A DNA stretch of 38,842 nucleotides from an uncultured Clostridia bacterium (GTDB lineage: Bacteria > Bacillota > Clostridia > Christensenellales > Borkfalkiaceae). Under the pieces are notes generated by a model. That model searched no databases. It saw only the letters and a list, made by a program, of their open reading frames with translations, and had not been told where the DNA came from. Each line of letters starts with the position of its first letter. The first letter of the stretch is position 1. The DNA lies in contig CANQXZ010000010.1 in the NCBI GenBank assembly GCA_947627955.1, positions 1 through 38,842 of the forward strand. Direction: 5' to 3'. Both the position numbers and the translations under genes were made by a program. Shown here in pieces: positions 33,457 through 38,842 of the stretch.

Positions 33457-33485
33457 ATTATAATATGTTTGCGCCCGAATGGCAA
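33457..33485 (-). promoter_or_regulatory. Promoter of the RNase E/G gene
   Basis: On the minus strand, TTGCCA (33485-33480) and TATAAT (33462-33457) are separated by 17 bases. The expected start near 33450 leaves almost no leader before the ATG at 33447. Confidence 0.78.
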
Positions 33486-33545
33486 CAGATAAGCGGAAAA
33501 AATCCCGCCGCGCGCCAAAATATTGTCCGTTTGCCGCGAGTAATA

Positions 33546-33574
33546 TTGACATTTCCGCGCAAAACGGTTATAAT
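33546..33574 (+). promoter_or_regulatory. Promoter of the SecB-like gene
   Basis: Consensus TTGACA (33546-33551) and TATAAT (33569-33574) are separated by 17 bases. The gene starts at 33608 with AGGAG 9 bases upstream. Confidence 0.88.
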
Positions 33575-33592
33575 AATTACATATAACCGTTT
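33562..33592. promoter_or_regulatory. Perfect inverted repeat over the promoter
   Basis: AAACGGTTATA (33562-33572) and TATAACCGTTT (33582-33592) form a perfect 11-bp inverted repeat with a 9-base centre. It spans the -10 box and the expected transcription start. This is a typical repressor operator layout; the repressor is unknown. Confidence 0.65.
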
Positions 33593-33607
33593 CAGGAGCG
33601 TATTTAA

Positions 33608-34042
33608 ATGAAAGTAGATTTCAAGGGCATAACCGCGGAAGAACTCAGCTTCAAACTCAACAGGATCCGCATCCAGCCCGACACAAAACTCGATATAAAG
33701 CCCCAATTTTCAAGACAGGTCCGCAAGATGAACGACAACGACAAGATGAACTTTGTCGCGCTCTCCGTGAAGATAGAGAGCACCGAGGCGGAGCCCAAGC
33801 CCTTCGACATAAACGTGACCCTCGTGGGCGTGTTCGAAGTGAGCGGCGCCACGGGCGACGCGGACGAGAGGAAGTTCGTGATAGACGCGACTTCGCTCAT
33901 GTATCCCTATCTCCGCACGGCGGTTACAAACCTCACGGCGGGGGCGTATATCACCCCGTTGAACCTGCCCGTCATAAGCGGACCCATCTTCTCGGAGGAC
34001 AGGGAGCAGTACACCTTTACCGCCGGCGGCGACGTAAACTGA
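33608..34042 (+). CDS. SecB-like export chaperone
   Basis: This 144-residue protein has a SecB-type pattern: an early FKLNRIRIQP strand, a central β region (FVALSVKIES...VTLVGVFEV), and the conserved PYLRTAVTNLT...ITPLNLPVI segment before a short tail. SecB is a tetrameric chaperone that keeps preproteins unfolded for export. It is common in Proteobacteria, and shorter SecB-like proteins occur in some Firmicutes and in toxin-antitoxin systems. No toxin or antitoxin gene is adjacent. It has its own promoter and terminator and lies just before the gene cluster encoding SecE. Confidence 0.75.
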   Translation: MKVDFKGITAEELSFKLNRIRIQPDTKLDIKPQFSRQVRKMNDNDKMNFVALSVKIESTEAEPKPFDINVTLVGVFEVSGATGDADERKFVIDATSLMYPYLRTAVTNLTAGAYITPLNLPVISGPIFSEDREQYTFTAGGDVN

Positions 34043-34068
34043 AAAAATCGCAGCTCATCCGAAATATT

Positions 34069-34095
34069 TTCCCCGCTCCGCGCGGGGAATTTTTT
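34069..34095 (+). terminator. Terminator of the SecB-like gene
   Basis: An 8-bp stem TTCCCCGC/GCGGGGAA (34069-34076 with 34082-34089) has a 5-base loop and six Ts. Confidence 0.88.
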
Positions 34096-34138
34096 CTTGC
34101 GGGCGGACAAAAATTTTATCAAAATTCCGGAAAATGAG

Positions 34139-34168
34139 TTGACACGGGCGGCGTTTGTGTGTTAAACT
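34139..34168 (+). promoter_or_regulatory. Promoter of the rpmG-secE-nusG operon
   Basis: Consensus TTGACA (34139-34144) is followed after 18 bases by TAAACT (34163-34168), a moderate -10. This is the only candidate upstream of rpmG. Confidence 0.65.
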
Positions 34169-34219
34169 GCCTTTACACCGCAAGAAGGGGTGTAATTTTT
34201 TTGTACGGAGTTTTCCAAA

Positions 34220-34387
34220 ATGGCTACAAAGGCACAGGTAAGAACGAAGATAACCTTCGAATGCACAGAATGCAAGCACCGTAATTACGACAGCTATAAG
34301 AATAAGCGCAACGACCCCGACAGACTTACCATATCCAAATACTGTCCTTTCTGCAAAAAGCATACCGAGCACAAAGAGAGCAAGTAA
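34220..34387 (+). CDS. rpmG: 50S ribosomal protein L33
   Basis: This 55-residue L33 is of the zinc-binding type, with CTEC (C15, C18) and CPFC (C42, C45). GGAG lies about 9 bases before the ATG. The order rpmG-secE-nusG is the common bacterial arrangement. Confidence 0.96.
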   Translation: MATKAQVRTKITFECTECKHRNYDSYKNKRNDPDRLTISKYCPFCKKHTEHKESK

Positions 34388-34411
34388 TTAAAAGATATAA
34401 CGAGGTTCAAA

Positions 34412-34642
34412 ATGGCTAACCAAAAGGATTCTTCTAAAAAGCCCAATTTTTTAGTGCGCATGGGCAGAAGAATAAAGGAGACTTTTTCCGAGCTCAAGAG
34501 GGTCACGTGGCCGACTTTCCCCAAAGTCGTAAAGGCGACGTGCGTGGTCCTCGTCGTGGTGCTCGCGTTCACCCTCGTGGTGACGGGCATAAACTACGGC
34601 TTGCAGAAACTTCTCGAATTAGTGACCAACATAGGTAAGTAA
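34412..34642 (+). CDS. secE: Protein translocase subunit SecE
   Basis: This 76-residue single-span form of SecE is typical of Gram-positives. An amphipathic segment with the conserved FSELKRVTWPTFPKV lies at about 25-40, followed by one membrane helix (VVLVVVLAFTLVVTGINYGL). It clamps SecY in the translocon. It lies between rpmG and nusG. Confidence 0.96.
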   Translation: MANQKDSSKKPNFLVRMGRRIKETFSELKRVTWPTFPKVVKATCVVLVVVLAFTLVVTGINYGLQKLLELVTNIGK

Positions 34643-34653
34643 GGAGGCGGCTT

Positions 34654-35193
34654 ATGACGATGGTAGCTGATCCCGTAAATCCTTGCTGGTATATCCTGCA
34701 TACCTATTCGGGCTACGAATCTATGGTGAAGGACAGCCTTTTCAGGCTGATCGAAAACAACAATTTGCAGGATATGATCTTCGACGTGAAGATCCCCATG
34801 GAGCAGACCATAGAGGAGAAAAACGGCAAGCGCAAGATAGTGGAGCGCAAACTTTTGCCCTGCTACGTGTTCATAAAGATGATATATTCCAACCAGCTGT
34901 GGTATCTTGTGACCAACACGAGGGGGGTAACGGGCTTCGTAGGTCCTCAGGGCAGACCCATTCCCATGAAGGAAGCCGAGATCCGCAAGATGCGGCTCGA
35001 AGAGGTCGTCGTGAACGCGGATTTCAGCGTCGGCGACAGGGTCGGCGTGGATTCGGGTCCTCTGGAAGGCTTCGAGGGCGTGATAACCGAGCTCAACGAC
35101 GCCGCCCAGAAGGCGAAGATAAATATACAGATGTTCGGCAGAAACACCGACGTCGAAGTGGAGTATATCCAGATAAAGAAGCTGGATAACTGA
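34654..35193 (+). CDS. nusG: Transcription termination/antitermination factor NusG
   Basis: This 179-residue protein has the NGN domain first (WYILHTYSGYE at 12-22) and a C-terminal KOW domain (FSVGDRVGVDSGPLEGF near 126-142). It binds RNA polymerase and modulates elongation, pausing and Rho or ribosome coupling. AAGGAGG is 6 bases before the first ATG (34654); a second ATG two codons later is possible but has poorer spacing. Confidence 0.96.
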   Translation: MTMVADPVNPCWYILHTYSGYESMVKDSLFRLIENNNLQDMIFDVKIPMEQTIEEKNGKRKIVERKLLPCYVFIKMIYSNQLWYLVTNTRGVTGFVGPQGRPIPMKEAEIRKMRLEEVVVNADFSVGDRVGVDSGPLEGFEGVITELNDAAQKAKINIQMFGRNTDVEVEYIQIKKLDN

Positions 35194-35299
35194 GTTTTTC
35201 AACAAGGCGTATAGCCCTCGCGGGCTCATACATACGGTGGGAGAATATATCAAATCTTTCAGGGTATATCCGTTTTAACCACCACGGAGGAAATATTTT
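35194..35299 (+). promoter_or_regulatory. Structured leader before rplK, possibly L1-responsive
   Basis: The gap contains a hairpin GTATAGCCC/GGGCTCATAC around 35207-35230. A GGTGG (~35236) can pair with CCACC just before the ribosome binding site of rplK. L1 feedback on rplK-rplA leaders is known in bacteria, but I cannot confirm an L1 site by eye. No promoter is clear. Confidence 0.35.
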
Positions 35300-35725
35300 A
35301 TGGCAAAGAAGATTACCGCGGTAGTCAAATTGCAACTCCCCGCAGGCAAGGCGACGCCCGCGCCTCCCGTAGGTTCCACGCTGGGACCCCACGGCATCAA
35401 CATTCCGGGCTTCACCAAGGAGTTCAACGCAAAGACCGCGGCGCAGGCGGGACTTATAATTCCCTGCGTCGTGACCATCTATCAGGACAGAAGTTTCACG
35501 TTCGTGCTCAAAACGCCGCCCACGCCCGTACTTATCAAGAAGGCGCTGGGGCTTGAAACGGCGTCCGCACGCCCCAACCGCGACAAAGTCGGCAAGCTCA
35601 CCAAGGCGCAGGTGGAGGAAATAGCCAAGACCAAGATGCCCGACTTGAACTGCCACGACCTCGACGCGGCAAAGAGCATGGTAAAGGGCACCGCCCGTTC
35701 CATGGGGATAACGGTCGAGGAATAA
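35300..35725 (+). CDS. rplK: 50S ribosomal protein L11
   Basis: This 141-residue L11 is of standard length, with the N-terminal [20 protein letters not shown] signature and the C-terminal rRNA-binding domain ([14 protein letters not shown] onward). It forms the GTPase-associated stalk base. ACGGAGG precedes the ATG. rplA follows after 13 bases. Confidence 0.97.
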   Translation: MAKKITAVVKLQLPAGKATPAPPVGSTLGPHGINIPGFTKEFNAKTAAQAGLIIPCVVTIYQDRSFTFVLKTPPTPVLIKKALGLETASARPNRDKVGKLTKAQVEEIAKTKMPDLNCHDLDAAKSMVKGTARSMGITVEE

Positions 35726-35738
35726 GGAGGAGCGGAAC

Positions 35739-36428
35739 ATGAAAATGTCTAAAAAATATGCCGAGAGCATAAAGTCGTACGACCGTTCCAAGTCCTATGA
35801 GGCAGCCGAAGCCGCAAAGATCGTTGTGGATACGGCAAAAGCCAAGTTCGACGAGACGATAGAACTTCACATCCGTCTGGGCGTAGACCCCCGTCAGGCA
35901 GACCAGCAGGTCCGCGGCGTGCTCGTTCTCCCCAACGGCACGGGTAAATCCCTCCGCGTGCTCGTCATAGCAAAGGGCGACAAGGCGGACGCGGCGCAGG
36001 CGGCAGGCGCGGACTACGTCGGCGCGGAAGAGACCATCCAGCGCATCCAGACCCAGAATTGGTTCGACTTCGACGTCATGATCACCACGCCCGACATGAT
36101 GGGCATGGTAGGTAGGATAGGTAGGATCCTCGGACCCAAAGGGCTCATGCCCAACCCCAAGAGCGGCACCGTCACCATGGACGTCGCCAAGGCGGTCAAG
36201 GAAGTAAAAGCAGGTAAAGTGGAGTACCGTCTGGACAAGACTGCTATAATCCACGTGCCCATCGGCAAGAAGTCTTTCGGCGCAGAAAAGATACTCGAAA
36301 ACTTCAACGCCCTCATGGAGGCAATAGTAAAAGCCAAGCCCGCCGCTGCCAAAGGGCAGTATATAAAGAGCGTGACGATGGCTTCCACCATGGGTCCCGG
36401 CGTAAAAGTGAACTACAATAAGGGTTAA
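35739..36428 (+). CDS. rplA: 50S ribosomal protein L1
   Basis: This 229-residue L1 is of normal length, with the conserved [18 protein letters not shown] motif at about 128-145. It forms the L1 stalk and is a known translational repressor of its own operon. AAGGAGG lies 8 bases before the ATG at 35739. Confidence 0.97.
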   Translation: MKMSKKYAESIKSYDRSKSYEAAEAAKIVVDTAKAKFDETIELHIRLGVDPRQADQQVRGVLVLPNGTGKSLRVLVIAKGDKADAAQAAGADYVGAEETIQRIQTQNWFDFDVMITTPDMMGMVGRIGRILGPKGLMPNPKSGTVTMDVAKAVKEVKAGKVEYRLDKTAIIHVPIGKKSFGAEKILENFNALMEAIVKAKPAAAKGQYIKSVTMASTMGPGVKVNYNKG

Positions 36429-36455
36429 AAAAACAAAACCGAACCGCAAAAACGG

Positions 36456-36484
36456 TTGACATACGTGTTTTTTGCGGCTATAAT
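36456..36484 (+). promoter_or_regulatory. Promoter of rplJ-rplL
   Basis: Consensus TTGACA (36456-36461) and TATAAT (36479-36484) are 17 bases apart. An inverted repeat CCGCAAAAA (36444-36452) / TTTTTGCGG (36469-36477) flanks the -35 and spacer and could be an operator or a weak terminator stem for rplA. Confidence 0.87.
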
Positions 36485-36489
36485 GACAA

Positions 36490-36660
36490 AGCAAACGGAA
36501 TTTCCGTGCCGTAGAAGGCGGGCGCCGCAAGGCTCAATCTCCCGCGGAGGCAAAGAGGACGATTTTTTACGGGCATAGCGCCCGCATGTCCCCGCCGCCT
36601 CATTCGCGGCGGGGACATTCGTTTAAACGCGGAATTTTCCGCAGCTTTAAAGGAGGTAAT
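36490..36660 (+). promoter_or_regulatory. Ribosomal protein L10 leader
   Basis: The leader contains the L10-leader hallmarks: CCGTAGAAGGCGGGCGCC..., GGCTCAATCTCCCGC and GGAGGCAAAGAGGAC (about 36508-36560). A perfect 13-bp stem follows (36586-36598 with 36606-36618). The L10(L12)4 complex binds such leaders and represses rplJL; the stem may be the attenuator, although its T tract is weak. Confidence 0.8.
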
Positions 36661-37185
36661 ATGTCGGCTAATTTTGAAGCTAAAAAGGCAGTCGTGACCG
36701 AGATCACCGAAAAGATCAAGGCGTCAAAATCGGTAGTGCTCGTGGACTATAACGGGCTGACCGTCGCCGAGGTTTCGGAGCTCCGCAACAAGTGCAGGCA
36801 AGCCGGCTGCGAATACAAGGTGTACAAAAACACGCTTGTAAGGAAGGCGCTCAACGATCTCGGCTATAAGGACTTCGACGCCGACCTGAACGGTCCCACG
36901 GCGGTCGCGTTCGGTCAGGACGAGACGGGCGCGGCAAAGGTAATGGTTGCCGCCGCCAAGGACTATGACAAGAAAATAGTTCTCAAAAGCGCGTTTGTGG
37001 ACAACTCTTACGTCGACAAAAAGGGCGTGAGCGAACTCGCCACGATGCCTTCGAGAGAGGAACTCATCGCGAAGATGCTCGGTTCCCTTCAGGCGCCCGT
37101 GGCAAACCTTGCGGGAGTTCTGTCGAACATCATTTCGGCTCTTCCCCGCGCACTCGACGCCGTAGCCCGCAACAAGCAGGCTTAA
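36661..37185 (+). CDS. rplJ: 50S ribosomal protein L10
   Basis: This 174-residue L10 has the conserved VVLVDYNGLTVAEVSELR region (~25-42) and a C-terminal helix that anchors L7/L12 dimers. AAAGGAGG lies a few bases before the ATG at 36661. The frame is open back to 36586, but only through the leader hairpin. Confidence 0.96.
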   Translation: MSANFEAKKAVVTEITEKIKASKSVVLVDYNGLTVAEVSELRNKCRQAGCEYKVYKNTLVRKALNDLGYKDFDADLNGPTAVAFGQDETGAAKVMVAAAKDYDKKIVLKSAFVDNSYVDKKGVSELATMPSREELIAKMLGSLQAPVANLAGVLSNIISALPRALDAVARNKQA

Positions 37186-37258
37186 AGCGGCAAAATTTAA
37201 GGGGAGCGCTTCCCCGCGTAAAGGCGCAAAAAATAAAAATTTTCAGGAGTAAACAAAG
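37186..37258 (+). other. rplJ-rplL spacer with small hairpin
   Basis: A GGGGA...TCCCC-type hairpin lies at about 37201-37215, and CAGGAG is the ribosome binding site for rplL. The hairpin may help set the higher output of L7/L12. Confidence 0.45.
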
Positions 37259-37642
37259 ATGGCAGACGTAAAGGCAATAATAGAAGAGATCAAGAACATG
37301 ACCGTTCTCGAACTGAACGAACTCGTAAAGGAGATCGAAGCCGAATTCGGCGTAAGCGCAGCCGCTCCCGTAGCAGTTGCGGCGGCTCCCGCAGCAGGCG
37401 GCGCAGCTGCAGCCGCTCCCGCAGCCGAGGAGAAGACCGAATTCAACATCGTGCTCAAAGACGCAGGCGCCAATAAGATCGCCGTAATAAAGGTCGTAAG
37501 GGCGTTCACGGGTCTCGGGCTCGTAGAGGCTAAAACCGCCGTTGAAAAGGGCGGCGTGCTCAAAGAGAACGTTGCAAAGGAAGAGGCGGAGAAGATCCTC
37601 GCCGACCTCAAAGCGGCAGGCGCAAGCGCCGTTCTGGAATAA
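37259..37642 (+). CDS. rplL: 50S ribosomal protein L7/L12
   Basis: This 127-residue protein has an N-terminal dimerisation domain ([19 protein letters not shown]), an Ala/Pro-rich hinge (~38-60) and the C-terminal factor-binding domain ([20 protein letters not shown]). It recruits translational GTPases. It is followed by two terminators instead of rpoB. Confidence 0.97.
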   Translation: MADVKAIIEEIKNMTVLELNELVKEIEAEFGVSAAAPVAVAAAPAAGGAAAAAPAAEEKTEFNIVLKDAGANKIAVIKVVRAFTGLGLVEAKTAVEKGGVLKENVAKEEAEKILADLKAAGASAVLE

Positions 37643-37660
37643 TAGCAGCATAAAAAATTC

Positions 37661-37691
37661 AAAGGACTGCCGCTTGCCGGCAGTCCTTTTT
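37661..37691 (+). terminator. First terminator after rplL
   Basis: A perfect 12-bp stem AAAGGACTGCCG/CGGCAGTCCTTT (37661-37672 with 37678-37689) has a 5-base loop and a T tract. Confidence 0.93.
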
Positions 37692-37735
37692 CTGCCCGCC
37701 CGCACCCCCGACAAGGGCGCGGGCGGGCAGTTTTT
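37692..37735 (+). terminator. Second terminator after rplL
   Basis: A 12-bp stem CTGCCCGCCCGC/GCGGGCGGGCAG (37692-37703 with 37719-37730) is followed by TTTTT. In tandem with the first it should block read-through from the highly transcribed ribosomal operon. Confidence 0.88.
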
Positions 37736-37766
37736 AAATCTTTTTGGGCATTTATAAACAAATTGC

Positions 37767-37795
37767 TTGACGAGGGGCGCAATAAAAAGTAAAAT
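37767..37795 (+). promoter_or_regulatory. Promoter of the cyclophilin-like gene
   Basis: TTGACG (37767-37772) and TAAAAT (37790-37795) are separated by 17 bases. The leader is about 26 bases, without a strong ribosome binding site. Confidence 0.78.
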
Positions 37796-37827
37796 ATTAG
37801 AGTATAGTCATATCGGGAATATCTAAG

Positions 37828-38712
37828 ATGTTTAAAAGACTTTTCACAAAATTCATGACCGCGGCGGCGATCGTCGCCATGGCGTTCGGGATAGGCGGCG
37901 CGGCAGCCTGCAATATGCAGACCGACCACCCCGAGGTGCGGATAAGCGTTGAATTCAACGGCGGCACCTACGACCTCTATTACACCCTTTACCGCAATAT
38001 GTACCCCACGACGGTAGGGCACTTCATCACCCTTGCCGAAAACGGGATATACAACGACATGCTCGTGCACGACACCAGCCGTTCCACCGATTGGATCTCG
38101 GGCGGCTATAAGTACGACGCCGCGGACTTCTCCGCAAAGGCGGAGGCGAACGCCCTCGCCGACTACTTGCAGGAGCACTCGGTGGAGACGAGCTATATGG
38201 AGCTGTTTAATGCGGGCAAGCTCAACACGGGGGCGTATAACTACACCGACCGCTCCATGCTGCCCACGCTCGTCGGGGAGTTCTCGAAGAACAGCTCGCC
38301 CGAAATAGAGAACGGCAAGCCCACCGCGCAGACGGGTTCCCTCAAAATGTACTACTACGAGAAGAAGACCACCGAAAAGGTGCTTTCCGATTTCGGGCAG
38401 GGCGAACTCTTCCAGAGGGACTATAAGTACAACTGCGCCACGTCGCTCTTTGCGATGCAGATAGAGAACGGCAACACCCTTTCGGGGGAATATTACTGCG
38501 TGTTCGGCAGGCTGAACAACCTCGACGCATTGCAGAGCCTTAAAGACGCGATAGCCGACTACGACGGCGCGAGCACGACCGTGACGGGCGTCTCCGTGGA
38601 CAACGACGTGGAGATATACTCGCCCAACGTGGAGGACAAGGGCATCACCCAATCCTTCAAAATGTACTCCCAGCCCCTCGTGATAAGGTCCGTCACCGTC
38701 ACCAAATACTGA
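37828..38712 (+). CDS. Cyclophilin-like lipoprotein, probably catalytically impaired
   Basis: This 294-residue exported protein has a signal peptide ending GGAAAC (possible lipobox, C28; the -3 residue is not the usual Leu). A cyclophilin-type fold follows: PTTVGHFITLAENGIYNDMLVHDT...WISGG (~55-95) corresponds to the family's VxNFxxLxxxGxYdxxxFHRvi...QGG. The catalytic Arg of FHR is Asp here (VHD) and the Gln of QGG is Ser. A ~100-residue region between the halves is larger than in minimal cyclophilins. It may be a binding rather than a foldase protein. It has its own promoter and terminator. Confidence 0.75.
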   Translation: MFKRLFTKFMTAAAIVAMAFGIGGAAACNMQTDHPEVRISVEFNGGTYDLYYTLYRNMYPTTVGHFITLAENGIYNDMLVHDTSRSTDWISGGYKYDAADFSAKAEANALADYLQEHSVETSYMELFNAGKLNTGAYNYTDRSMLPTLVGEFSKNSSPEIENGKPTAQTGSLKMYYYEKKTTEKVLSDFGQGELFQRDYKYNCATSLFAMQIENGNTLSGEYYCVFGRLNNLDALQSLKDAIADYDGASTTVTGVSVDNDVEIYSPNVEDKGITQSFKMYSQPLVIRSVTVTKY

Positions 38713-38730
38713 GTATCCGAAAAGACATGC

Positions 38731-38764
38731 GCGCCGCGCGGCTTTCTGCCGCGCGGCGCTTTTA
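38731..38764 (+). terminator. Terminator of the cyclophilin-like gene
   Basis: A perfect 12-bp GC stem (38731-38742 with 38748-38759) has a 5-base loop and is followed by TTTTACTTTT. The last ~78 bases of the window are AT-rich with no feature I can support. Confidence 0.9.
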
Positions 38765-38842
38765 CTTTTGGTGAATTATCATATCAAGTGCAACGTTTGT
38801 GGGCAAAAAAGTAGTTCATATAAATCAACTGTGTTAGAATAG

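Noticed and set aside
35268-35276. Another ATCCGTTTT upstream of rplK as a third AraC-type site
   Set aside because: The second half-site 21 bp away is missing and the location before ribosomal genes makes no regulatory sense; likely chance.
36586-36660. Extended N-terminus of L10 from an upstream ATG
   Set aside because: The extension is encoded by the leader hairpin and the ribosome binding site; normal L10 begins at 36661.
1-38842. Insertion sequences, transposases, integrases, tRNA or rRNA genes, attachment sites, replication origin
   Set aside because: Looked for and not seen; no coding frame carries a transposase or integrase motif and no cloverleaf-like sequence was recognised.

Overview
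The window looks like a chromosomal segment of an anaerobic, monoderm Firmicute of the Clostridia type, probably a gut plant-polysaccharide degrader. Signs are lipoprotein signal peptides with lipobox cysteines, AGGAGG ribosome binding sites, an L10-leader-type ribosomal attenuator, a short Gram-positive SecE, and ABC sugar importers with MsmX/UgpC-type ATPases. The coding DNA is GC-rich and uses ATA freely for isoleucine. Genus cannot be fixed by reading; a Christensenellales-like lineage is a guess.

Region 1 (1-3600). The 3' end of a BspA-type leucine-rich-repeat protein converges on a P-type Ca2+/Mn2+-type ATPase (minus strand). Upstream of the ATPase I read a complete yybP-ykoY (Mn2+) riboswitch with its own promoter and an overlapping intrinsic terminator.

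Region 2 (3600-13570). A plus-strand uronate catabolism operon: KDPG aldolase with an added VOC-like domain, KDG kinase, an unassigned TIM-barrel isomerase, KduI, an ABC ATPase, tagaturonate reductase, altronate dehydratase and uronate isomerase. Together they take galacturonate (UxaC, UxaB, UxaA) and unsaturated uronate (KduI) to KDG, then KDPG, then pyruvate and glyceraldehyde-3-phosphate. KduD is not in the window.

Region 3 (13570-14110). A gene-free stretch with a 203-bp tandem duplication carrying a palindromic element also found inside the region 2 operon.

Region 4 (14111-27300). A cytoplasmic pectinesterase is divergent from a long importer and hydrolase cluster: an S-component-like membrane protein, two permeases, a very large binding lipoprotein, two coupled 4-TM proteins, an ATPase, two more 4-TM proteins, a cytoplasmic GH28 polygalacturonase and a GH105 unsaturated uronyl hydrolase. 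The likely logic is import of methylated or unsaturated pectin oligosaccharides, intracellular de-esterification and cleavage, then region 2. The five small membrane proteins interleaved with the ABC genes are the least explained part of the window.

Region 5 (27300-33450). A repeat-rich lipoprotein with a G9 tract in its promoter spacer, then minus-strand genes for a lipid kinase, an AraC-family regulator and RNase E/G. The AraC and RNase genes both appear leaderless. The AraC promoter and the region 2 promoter share a 32-bp site built on a 21-bp-spaced direct repeat, which suggests that this regulator controls uronate catabolism and its own synthesis.

Region 6 (33450-38842). A SecB-like chaperone gene with a perfect inverted repeat over its promoter, then rpmG-secE-nusG-rplK-rplA and rplJ-rplL. 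The usual rpoBC genes do not follow; a cyclophilin-like lipoprotein does.
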